Shown here: piece after piece, positions 1 through 4,889 of the stretch
Position numbering within the stretch: position 1 is the first letter of the stretch
Layout of the letters: every line of letters starts with the position of its first letter
From: Anaerolineae bacterium
GTDB lineage: Bacteria; Chloroflexota; Anaerolineae; E26-bin7
Assembly (NCBI GenBank): GCA_029933115.1
Contig: JAOZOT010000160.1
Coordinates: forward strand, 1 to 7,733
Length of the DNA: 7,733 bases
Direction: 5' to 3'
Program-made: the position numbers and the translations under genes
The notes under the pieces: model-generated
What the model was told of the DNA's origin: nothing
Seen by the model: the letters and a program-made list of their open reading frames with translations, nothing else
Databases searched by the model: none

Positions 1-20
1 GGCAGGCGCAAGGGCAACGA

Positions 21-52
21 CCCTCCCGCAGGGTCCGCCACCTGCGGGAGGG
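21..52 (+). terminator. Perfect 12-bp hairpin, possible terminator of an upstream gene
   Basis: CCCTCCCGCAGG at 21-32 is the exact reverse complement of CCTGCGGGAGGG at 41-52, with an 8-base loop. The stem is very GC-rich. No T run follows, so it is not a classical intrinsic terminator on either strand. It may end transcription of a gene to the left of the window or insulate the promoter at 100-128. The structure is certain; the role is inferred. Confidence 0.45.
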
Positions 53-99
53 TGATATACTCCGACGCTTTTGGGACACACCCACGTTGAGGGCGGTCC

Positions 100-128
100 T
101 TGCATAGGGTTGACATTAGTGGTATACT
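100..128 (+). promoter_or_regulatory. Promoter of the response regulator gene (extended -10)
   Basis: TTGCAT at 100-105 is a weak -35, followed after exactly 17 bases by TATACT at 123-128. The -10 is preceded by TGG, giving the TGn extended -10 motif, which can compensate for a poor -35. A transcript starting near base 135 would have a leader of about 70 bases. A better -35 match, TTGACA at 110-115, is only 7 bases from this -10 and has no suitable partner. The same TTGCA-17-TATA layout recurs before both pilin genes. Confidence 0.6.
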
Positions 129-194
129 ATATGTAGCAGCAGCAACAGGTGGGGGCGAAGGCTATTTCAGGAGAACACGGTGGTTTCAAAGAAT

Positions 195-201
195 GAGGTG
201 A
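195..201 (+). promoter_or_regulatory. Ribosome binding site deciding the regulator start
   Basis: GAGGTGA at 195-201 lies 5 bases before ATG 207 and is a strong anti-SD match. A competing AGGAG at 169-173 lies 6 bases before GTG 180, which would add nine residues. The response regulator family normally has only a few residues before its first beta strand, which favours ATG 207. Confidence 0.5.
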
Positions 202-206
202 GACGC

Positions 207-899
207 ATGGGTGATAAGAAGATCAGCGTCATGATAGTGGACGATCATCCTCTGTTTCGTCAGGGCCTGCGGCGGGTTATAGAAGCGGAAGACGATATGG
301 AAGTTCTCATCGAGGTAGGTGATGGAGAAGAGGCCCTGCGTCTGGCTCAGAAAATGGTTCCCGACGTCATCATGATGGATGTTAACATTCCCAAGATGAA
401 CGGCCTGCAAGTGACACGTTCGCTTAAGGCCAGCTTGCCCAACATTGGGGTGATTATGCTCACCGCCTATCACGATGACGAGCAGATTTTCCATGCCATC
501 AAGGCTGGCGCTGGCGCTTATTACCCTAAAGACGTGACTCCTCGCAAACTGGTAGAGGCCATCAGACAAGTCAGCAAAGGCAATTACGTTATCGAGGACA
601 ACGTGCTGGCCAAATCTCAGGTGGCCTCGTGGCTGCTCAAACAGTTCGAGCAGATATCTGCTTTTGGAGGTTCCCCTGACGAACTGTTTGTCCCCCTCTC
701 CCCACGAGAGATGGAGATACTCCAATTCATCGCCCGGGGCTATAGCAACAAAGAGATTGCCCACGAACTGGGCATCAGCCGCCAGACGGTGAAAAATCAC
801 ATGACATCCATCCTGCGCAAACTGTCTGTCAACGATCGCACCCAGGCCGCCCTCTATGCCTTGCGCCGTGGATGGATCAGACTCCAAGATATGGACTGA
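207..899 (+). CDS. DegU-like (NarL/FixJ family) response regulator
   Basis: This is a DNA-binding response regulator of 230 residues. The receiver domain (about 6-125) shows the acidic pair D12-D13, the phosphoacceptor D58 in an IMMDVNIP context, T86 in LTAY, the aromatic switch Y105 and the conserved lysine K108. A LuxR-type helix-turn-helix (about 164-228) follows, with LSPREMEIL, the recognition-helix segment SRQTVKNHMTSIL and VNDRTQA. The VNDRTQA...GW ending closely resembles Bacillus DegU. It should be phosphorylated by a partner kinase and bind promoter DNA as a dimer. The DegS-like kinase encoded 253 bases downstream is the obvious partner. ATG 207 is chosen because GAGGTGA sits 5 bases upstream; GTG 180 is the alternative. 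Family assignment is firm; target genes are unknown, though the adjacent pilin genes are candidates. Confidence 0.95.
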   Translation: MGDKKISVMIVDDHPLFRQGLRRVIEAEDDMEVLIEVGDGEEALRLAQKMVPDVIMMDVNIPKMNGLQVTRSLKASLPNIGVIMLTAYHDDEQIFHAIKAGAGAYYPKDVTPRKLVEAIRQVSKGNYVIEDNVLAKSQVASWLLKQFEQISAFGGSPDELFVPLSPREMEILQFIARGYSNKEIAHELGISRQTVKNHMTSILRKLSVNDRTQAALYALRRGWIRLQDMD

Positions 900-1052
900 C
901 AGCGTGCCCCCAAATGCTCGTAGCAGCGACCTCCCCGGACAATGTGGGGCTTGCGCAGCCGGTTGGGGGGTGTGGGAGGCCCTCCATCGCGCTCCTTTCC
1001 CTTCACCGGGTGGGAGAGTGGCCCGCCAGTTCTGCTTTCAGAGCCGAGAAAG

Positions 1053-1081
1053 CGGGATTGAGGGGGTGCCCCTCAAGCTCC
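1053..1081 (+). other. Hairpin in the regulator-kinase spacer
   Basis: TTGAGGGG at 1058-1065 pairs perfectly with CCCCTCAA at 1069-1076 across a 3-base GTG loop. Beyond one mismatch, flanking GGG and CTC/CTCC bases can extend the stem. No T run follows. The spacer 900-1152 contains no convincing promoter and no gene I can support, so regulator and kinase are probably cotranscribed. The hairpin could tune expression of the kinase relative to the regulator, which is inference. Confidence 0.4.
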
Positions 1082-1152
1082 CCAGGCTTCGCAAACCCAA
1101 CGCGGCGCGGAACGTTGGTGACATTGCCCAGGAAACGCCAAGGAGTACAGCG

Positions 1153-2217
1153 ATGACAGAAGTGCAAGAGGCCGCTTTGCCCAGCGGTTCACCATTGCTT
1201 GACCTGATAGAAGAGAGCAGACAAGAGTATGAACAGACGCAGAAGGAACTGAAAGAACTCGACGTACTGATCCAGCAGAGTAGCGCCGAGGTGGATAAAC
1301 TCGTTCAACGCAACTCTCAAATCACCACCAAAGTGCACCAGATGGAAGCTAATATTGACACATACCCTCGGCAGGACATCAAAGAATTATACTCTGCGGC
1401 CAAAGAAGCTCAGACGCGTCTTTTCATGATGCGGGGGCAACTGGAGCAGCTACAGAACAAGCGGCAGAATTTGGAAAAGTATGCCAAGCACCTGCGGAAG
1501 CTTCTGGAAGTCTCCGACCAAATCGGTCCCGGCAGAGCCTCTGCCGGAGGCGGTGCCTCTGCCGGTGAGCGGACCATCTTGCGCATCGTGGAAGCCCAGG
1601 AGAACGAGCGCCTGCACCTGGCCCGCCAGATGCATGACGGCCCCGCCCAATCCCTGACCAACCTCATCCTTCAAGCCGAAATCTGCGAGCGCCTCTTTGA
1701 GATTGACCCGGCGCGGGCGCGCATCGAATTGGAGAACCTGAAAAACGCCGTCAATGCCGCCTTCCAGAAGACGCGCGAGTTCATCTTTGACCTGCGCCCG
1801 ATGATGCTGGATGACCTGGGGCTTATCCCCACTCTGAAACGCTATGTCCAAAGCTTTGAAGAAAAGAGCGGCCTCTCCACCAATCTGACCATTGTGGGCA
1901 AAGAGAGGAGGTTGCCACCCTACGCTGAAGTCACCATCTTCCGCATCATACAAGAGCTCCTCAAAAACGCCAGCCAGCACGCTAATGCCACCCACGTTCA
2001 GGTAAACGTCAACCTGGAGGGCGATGTCGTTGGCGTATCTGTGGAAGATGACGGAAGTGGTTTCGATGTAGAAGAGGCCCTGACATCGGCCCGCCAGCGC
2101 AAGACTCTGGGCATTGTAGCTATGCAAGAGCAGGTGGAAATGTTGGGCGGCGAGATCAATTTTGAGAGCAGCATCGGACGTGGCACCAAGGTCAAGCTAG
2201 AAATTCCCTGCGTCTGA
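1153..2217 (+). CDS. DegS-like soluble sensor histidine kinase
   Basis: This 354-residue cytoplasmic kinase has no membrane segment or signal peptide. Residues about 15-120 are charged and Glu/Gln/Lys-rich, typical of the DegS coiled-coil sensor region. A short Gly/Ala/Ser linker (about 125-138) follows. The HisKA_3 dimerisation domain carries the phosphorylated H161 in RQMHDGPAQSL, including the HDGxxQ motif used for phosphotransfer and phosphatase activity, and DLRPMMLDDLGLIPTLK. The HATPase domain has the N box around N272, DDGSGFD at 299-305, LGIVAM at 319-324 and GRGT at 342-345. Similarity to Bacillus DegS extends through the dimerisation and ATPase segments. ATG 1153 has AAGGAG 7 bases upstream. 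The frame stays open to 856, but that extension overlaps the regulator gene and looks non-coding. The upstream DegU-like protein is its likely partner. The signal it senses is unknown. Confidence 0.93.
   Translation: MTEVQEAALPSGSPLLDLIEESRQEYEQTQKELKELDVLIQQSSAEVDKLVQRNSQITTKVHQMEANIDTYPRQDIKELYSAAKEAQTRLFMMRGQLEQLQNKRQNLEKYAKHLRKLLEVSDQIGPGRASAGGGASAGERTILRIVEAQENERLHLARQMHDGPAQSLTNLILQAEICERLFEIDPARARIELENLKNAVNAAFQKTREFIFDLRPMMLDDLGLIPTLKRYVQSFEEKSGLSTNLTIVGKERRLPPYAEVTIFRIIQELLKNASQHANATHVQVNVNLEGDVVGVSVEDDGSGFDVEEALTSARQRKTLGIVAMQEQVEMLGGEINFESSIGRGTKVKLEIPCV
1537..1565 (+). repeat. Short direct repeat in the kinase linker
   Basis: GCCTCTGCCGG occurs at 1537-1547 and again at 1555-1565, an 18-base period equal to six codons. 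It encodes the ASAGG/ASAGE repeat in the linker between the coiled coil and the HisKA_3 domain. The period keeps frame, so it looks like an in-frame tandem duplication that lengthened a flexible hinge. Confidence 0.6.
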
Positions 2218-2233
2218 TGGTACTTCTTTCCTA
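2218..2233 (+). promoter_or_regulatory. Candidate activator site before the first pilin promoter
   Basis: TGGTACTTCTTTCCTA directly abuts the -35 TTGCAC. It matches 11 of 16 bases of the palindromic element at the identical position before the second pilin promoter (2616-2631), with the GTACT half and the CTA end conserved. A shared regulator contacting RNA polymerase from this position is a reasonable inference. The element begins immediately after the kinase stop codon. Confidence 0.35.
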
Positions 2234-2262
2234 TTGCACATTCACAAAATGTAGGCTAAAAT
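2234..2262 (+). promoter_or_regulatory. Promoter of the first pilin gene
   Basis: TTGCAC at 2234-2239 and TAAAAT at 2257-2262 are separated by exactly 17 bases. The surrounding 50 bases are markedly A/T-rich compared with the flanking genes. Transcription would start near 2269, leaving a leader of about 90 bases that contains the hairpin at 2305-2322. Confidence 0.55.
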
Positions 2263-2304
2263 AAAATTGGTATTATCATGAAAGAGTCCTTTTGACACAC
2301 TTGC

Positions 2305-2331
2305 GGGGGCTTGGATGCCCCCTGTTTTGTT
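2305..2331 (+). terminator. Rho-independent-type hairpin between kinase and first pilin gene
   Basis: GGGGGC at 2305-2310 pairs with GCCCCC at 2317-2322 around a 6-base loop, followed at once by TGTTTTGTT. This is a short but recognisable intrinsic terminator. If the promoter at 2234-2262 is real, the hairpin lies inside the pilin leader and would act as an attenuator. Otherwise it simply terminates transcripts coming from the kinase gene. Confidence 0.55.
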
Positions 2332-2342
2332 AATGCCCAAAG

Positions 2343-2353
2343 AAAGGAGGTGA
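2343..2353 (+). promoter_or_regulatory. Strong ribosome binding site of the first pilin gene
   Basis: AAAGGAGGTGA is a near-complete anti-SD match, 6 bases before GTG 2360. The same 11 bases with the same spacing precede the second pilin gene. It decides the GTG start for a gene too short to be called on length, and predicts high translation, as expected for a major structural subunit. Confidence 0.8.
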
Positions 2354-2359
2354 GAGGCG

Positions 2360-2506
2360 GTGTTATCATTCCAATCTCAAGATGGCCAAGGTTTGGTTGA
2401 ATATGCTTTGATTCTCGTTCTTGTCGCCCTAGTCGTACTCGGCATTCTGTTAATACTGGGCCCTATCGTCGGCAACGCTTTCAGTAACATCGTCGCTAGT
2501 CTCTAG
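2360..2506 (+). CDS. Flp-type type IVb prepilin, copy 1
   Basis: This gene encodes a 48-residue prepilin starting at GTG. The leader MLSFQSQDG ends at G9, followed by QGLVEYALILVLV. The Gly with Glu at +5 and Tyr at +6 after the cleavage site is the Flp prepilin peptidase motif. The mature 39-residue protein is almost entirely one hydrophobic helix ending in GPIVGNAFSNIVASL. Known Flp pilins are cleaved and methylated by a TadV/PilD-type peptidase, then assembled by the Tad machinery into thin adhesive fibres; none of that machinery is in this window. Sequence identity to the second pilin is about 69 percent over the full length and 77 percent over the mature part, but leaders and surrounding DNA differ, which argues for an old duplication with both copies kept. 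It has its own promoter and ribosome binding site. Confidence 0.88.
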   Translation: MLSFQSQDGQGLVEYALILVLVALVVLGILLILGPIVGNAFSNIVASL

Positions 2507-2513
2507 CAGAGGA

Positions 2514-2576
2514 GGTCTCGCCGGCTTCCGACTGCACAGTAGCTTTTGTCCGCTGAAATCTGCTTCTGGCGAGACC
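2514..2576 (+). other. Long-range inverted repeat after the first pilin gene
   Basis: GGTCTCGCC at 2514-2522 is the exact reverse complement of GGCGAGACC at 2568-2576, enclosing 45 bases. It begins 7 bases after the pilin stop codon. There is no T run after it. It could shield the 3' end of a highly expressed short mRNA or act as a weak terminator; that role is inferred. Confidence 0.4.
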
Positions 2577-2615
2577 CCGGGCGCGAAAACATCATCACGA
2601 AAAATTCACATTATG

Positions 2616-2631
2616 TAGTACTACCGTACTA
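2616..2631 (+). promoter_or_regulatory. Palindromic operator candidate before the second pilin promoter
   Basis: TAGTAC at 2616-2621 and GTACTA at 2626-2631 form a perfect 6-base inverted repeat around TACC. The element ends directly at the -35 TTGCAG. That position suits a dimeric activator touching RNA polymerase. A related but degenerate copy occupies the same position before the first pilin promoter. The DegU-like regulator is one candidate ligand, but nothing in the sequence proves it. Confidence 0.45.
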
Positions 2632-2660
2632 TTGCAGCAATTTCGATATTGGTTTATAAT
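2632..2660 (+). promoter_or_regulatory. Promoter of the second pilin gene
   Basis: TTGCAG at 2632-2637 and a consensus TATAAT at 2655-2660 are 17 bases apart in an A/T-rich stretch. The start would fall near 2667, giving a leader of about 77 bases. This is the clearest promoter in the window. Confidence 0.7.
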
Positions 2661-2726
2661 ATAAGCGGAATACTATGCCAGGGAGTGCCCGGATCATATT
2701 GACCTGTGGCACCTCTAATGATAGCG

Positions 2727-2737
2727 AAAGGAGGTGA
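2727..2737 (+). promoter_or_regulatory. Strong ribosome binding site of the second pilin gene
   Basis: AAAGGAGGTGA lies 6 bases before ATG 2744, identical in sequence and spacing to the site before the first pilin gene. Confidence 0.8.
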
Positions 2738-2743
2738 AAGCCG

Positions 2744-2890
2744 ATGTTATATCTGCCACGTGAGGAAGGGCAGGGTTTGGTCGAGTATGCGTTGATCCTT
2801 GTACTGGTAGCTATCGTTGTCATTGCCATCCTGCTGCTGTTGGGTCCTGTTGTCGGCAACGTCTTCAGCAATATCGTTTCTAACATCTAG
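2744..2890 (+). CDS. Flp-type type IVb prepilin, copy 2
   Basis: This 48-residue prepilin has the leader MLYLPREEG, cleavage expected after G9, then QGLVEYALILVLV with Glu at +5 and Tyr at +6. The mature 39 residues form a hydrophobic helix ending in GPVVGNVFSNIVSNI. It is the same length as the first pilin and differs mainly in the leader and by conservative changes (Ile/Leu/Val). It has the best promoter in the window, a consensus ribosome binding site and a perfect 15-bp hairpin 43 bases after its stop, as expected for an abundant, separately controlled mRNA. It is probably a shaft subunit of a Tad/Flp pilus. Which of the two copies is the major pilin cannot be told from sequence alone. 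Confidence 0.9.
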   Translation: MLYLPREEGQGLVEYALILVLVAIVVIAILLLLGPVVGNVFSNIVSNI

Positions 2891-2933
2891 CAGCCGGATT
2901 AGGTAGCTCACAAATGTAGAACCAAATCCACCG

Positions 2934-2966
2934 CAGCAGAGCCCTATCCTCGATAGGGCTCTGCTG
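2934..2966 (+). terminator. Perfect 15-bp hairpin after the second pilin gene
   Basis: CAGCAGAGCCCTATC at 2934-2948 pairs exactly with GATAGGGCTCTGCTG at 2952-2966 across a CTC loop. It is the strongest hairpin of the window. No T run follows on the + strand, so it may be a 3' stabiliser or a non-canonical terminator. It separates the pilin transcript from the TadE-like gene. Confidence 0.6.
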
Positions 2967-3003
2967 GCATGATGATACCCAAGCAGAGGAAAATTTGGGT
3001 TCA

Positions 3004-3032
3004 TTGCACCCTCAACAGTTCTCTTTGATAGG
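3004..3032 (+). promoter_or_regulatory. Weak promoter candidate for the TadE-like gene
   Basis: TTGCAC at 3004-3009 is followed after 17 bases by GATAGG at 3027-3032, a poor -10. It repeats the TTGCA and spacing pattern of the three better promoters and would start transcription near 3039, about 45 bases before ATG 3084. It is listed mainly because of that pattern. Confidence 0.25.
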
Positions 3033-3083
3033 AAGATTGGTGTATCCCCGAAGTAACTACGTGTCTTCTCCAGAGAGGTCATT

Positions 3084-4787
3084 ATGTTAAAGAAAATGAA
3101 ACAAAAAGGCCAGGGGATGGTTGAATTTGCACTTATCCTGCCTCCGTTGCTGATGTTGATACTGGGCATCATCGAGGCGGCGAGGGTTTTTCACGCCTAT
3201 CTTGCTGTCCAGCACGCGGCGCGAGAGGCGGCCCGCTACGCTATTACCGGCCGGCCCTTTGATGAATTCGACCCCAATGACGGCCCTTTTGAGCACCCCG
3301 ACGCAGAGCGAGCGGCCGCCATCAAACAGGTAGCTGTGGATCAGGCCCTGGGCCTTCCTATAGACTATTGGGGCCTGACCCCGGCCGACTTTGACGCCAA
3401 TATCAACAAACCGGCCTTCTTCGGAGTGGACATCCACGGATTCGACTCTTATGACCAACCGGAAAAACGGGATGACCCCGGCCAACCCGGCCTGCCGGTG
3501 CGCGTGCGAGTGGTCTACAACCTTGTCGTCCTCGACCCATTGTACAGAGCAATTATCCCCCAGATTCGCCTCGTGGGCCACGCGGAGATGGTGAACGAAG
3601 GCATCCAGGTCGGACACGGCGGTGCACCACCGCCCACCTGGGGCCCGACGCCGACCTTCCCCGTGCCGCCTACGCCGACGGATACACCAACCCCGACAGG
3701 ACCTTACATCGTCCTGGATAGTTATTCTGTCCTGCCTAATCAGGGTATCACCATCGAACTGATGCAGCATCTGCCATCTGGCAGCTATGATGTGTATTGG
3801 ATCGCTCCGGGTGGGGCAGAGACGTTGATCGGTACCCGCACTACTAATGGGAGTGGGTATGCCACTCTGCCCTGGACTGTCCCCGGCGACAGTGTAGGTG
3901 GCACTTATACCATCGAATCGCGGCGGGGCGGCTCATTTGTGGCCAGCGTCAATCTCGAGGTGCAGGGTCCAACCCCGACCGCAACGGATACTGCCACCCC
4001 GACAGAGACGGCTACACCGACGATCACGCCCACGCCTACTTCCACCCCGACGGGAGCCTACATCGCTTTGGATCAGTACTCGGCCCTGGCCGGCGTAACG
4101 ACGCTTACCGTCTATCTGATCCAGCACGAGGCCTTTACCACCTACGAGGTGTATTGGAAGCCAGAAGGCTCCCCGGACACGGACAAGACACTGATTGACA
4201 CCTGCCAGACTGACGACACCGGGAGATGCTGGCTGCTGTTTGATGTGCCGGCCGGGACTTCGCCGGGCACCTACACCATCCAATCGTGGCTGAGCGGCGC
4301 CAAAGTCGCCCAGGTCAATTTCGACGTTCTGGAGGCGACCCCGACGCCGACGGTGTACGCTCCGCCAGACCTGGTTGTGACGAACATCTCTGTCGGTGCC
4401 CCTCCGGCCATCTCGGGCACACCTATCACCGTCACCGTCCAGATTCAGAACAACGGTGGTACTACGGCCGAACTCTTCGACATAGACCTCTACGTTGACC
4501 CCGAGTTTGAGCCTTTGCCCTTGCGCGCCGGCATCAGAAAGCAGTGGCAGAATGGCCTGGCTGCCGGTGCAACTGCCACCCTCATTTTCGACGTCACCCT
4601 GTACAGCCAGCAGGCCCAGCTCTGGGCCCAGGTGGATACCACCAACTTTGTGGACGACGAAGCAAACGAGGACAACAATATCTCTGGACCGGTTAACGTC
4701 ACGACCACTTATTGTCCTCTTTACGATGACATGGAGAGCGGCCCCGATGGCTGGGCGCCGCACGAGGAGTACGAGTGGACGCCGTAA
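3084..4787 (+). CDS. TadE-like pseudopilin with long Ig-like/CARDB extension
   Basis: This 567-residue protein is far longer than ordinary TadE proteins (about 150-200). The N-terminus MLKKMKQKG ends at G9 and is followed by QGMVEFALILPPLL, a type IVb prepilin motif, then EAARVFHAYLAVQHAAREAARYA, the TadE-family helix, split here as EAARVFHAYLAVQ and HAAREAARYA. The TadE-like part runs to about 185. A Thr-Pro linker leads to Ig-like repeat A (about 207-295); a second linker leads to repeat B (about 325-420). The repeats share YI(V/A)LD, (Y/V)(D/E)VYW, GTYTI and VN(L/F)(D/E)V. A CARDB-like domain follows (about 429-540, from DLVVTNISV). Residues 543-567 start a jelly-roll with DDMESGPDGW and stop abruptly. 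GAGGT lies 4 bases before the ATG. It is probably an exported minor pilus subunit presenting an adhesive head; the adhesive role is inferred. The end looks truncated. Confidence 0.88.
   Translation: MLKKMKQKGQGMVEFALILPPLLMLILGIIEAARVFHAYLAVQHAAREAARYAITGRPFDEFDPNDGPFEHPDAERAAAIKQVAVDQALGLPIDYWGLTPADFDANINKPAFFGVDIHGFDSYDQPEKRDDPGQPGLPVRVRVVYNLVVLDPLYRAIIPQIRLVGHAEMVNEGIQVGHGGAPPPTWGPTPTFPVPPTPTDTPTPTGPYIVLDSYSVLPNQGITIELMQHLPSGSYDVYWIAPGGAETLIGTRTTNGSGYATLPWTVPGDSVGGTYTIESRRGGSFVASVNLEVQGPTPTATDTATPTETATPTITPTPTSTPTGAYIALDQYSALAGVTTLTVYLIQHEAFTTYEVYWKPEGSPDTDKTLIDTCQTDDTGRCWLLFDVPAGTSPGTYTIQSWLSGAKVAQVNFDVLEATPTPTVYAPPDLVVTNISVGAPPAISGTPITVTVQIQNNGGTTAELFDIDLYVDPEFEPLPLRAGIRKQWQNGLAAGATATLIFDVTLYSQQAQLWAQVDTTNFVDDEANEDNNISGPVNVTTTYCPLYDDMESGPDGWAPHEEYEWTP
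3642..3704 (+). repeat. Thr-Pro linker 1 of the TadE-like gene
   Basis: Low-complexity ACN-CCN codons encode a Thr-Pro-rich spacer between the TadE-like part and the first Ig-like repeat. Such spacers are typical of Chloroflexota surface proteins and are possible recombination points because the same codon pattern recurs in other genes. Confidence 0.7.
3969..4055 (+). repeat. Thr-Pro linker 2 of the TadE-like gene
   Basis: A Thr-Pro-rich stretch (PTPTATDTATPTETATPT and onward) joins Ig-like repeats A and B. Together linker and repeat form a duplicated unit of about 118 residues. Confidence 0.7.
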
Positions 4788-4806
4788 CACAATGTTAGAC
4801 CTCTCG

Positions 4807-4822
4807 TTTCGTGCTTTTCGTG
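4807..4822 (+). repeat. Short TTTCGTG repeat remnant
   Basis: TTTCGTG occurs at 4807-4813 and 4816-4822, a 9-base period, in the spacer between the truncated TadE-like gene and the next gene. It resembles degenerate TTCGTG-type intergenic repeats seen in many environmental genomes; that comparison is from memory. The spacer 4788-4889 otherwise holds no clear promoter or terminator. Confidence 0.35.
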
Positions 4823-4889
4823 ATTCAACGTCCTCACCTTTGGAAAAGTGTCCGGTAGCAAATCAGTAATACTTTGAAGGAAGAAGACA

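Noticed and set aside
110..115. TTGACA as -35 of the regulator promoter
   Set aside because: It is a perfect -35 hexamer but only 7 bases from TATACT, and no acceptable -10 lies 16-18 bases downstream. TTGCAT at 100-105 has the correct spacing.
856..1152. N-terminal extension of the kinase frame back to 856
   Set aside because: It overlaps the response regulator, has no kinase-like or coiled-coil content (Cys/Gly/Pro/Arg-rich), and ATG 1153 has a good ribosome binding site at the expected distance.
872..1156. 94-codon plus-strand open frame between regulator and kinase
   Set aside because: It overlaps both genes and lacks a ribosome binding site and any recognisable motif; composition looks non-coding.
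2292..2297. TTGACA as a second promoter for the first pilin
   Set aside because: The sequence 17 bases downstream falls in the GC-rich hairpin (ATGCCC); no -10 is visible.
3933..4790. 285-codon minus-strand open frame opposite the TadE-like gene
   Set aside because: It is Arg/Gly-rich with no recognisable motif, caused by GC-rich third positions of the true gene. The shorter minus-strand frames at 186-887, 1450-2127, 3087-3770 and 6474-7343 were rejected for the same reason.
4788..4889. Programmed read-through or frameshift joining the TadE-like gene to the next gene
   Set aside because: Both genes are in the same frame, but at least three in-frame stops (4785, 4821, 4875) lie between them and the second gene has its own start, ribosome binding site and signal peptide.
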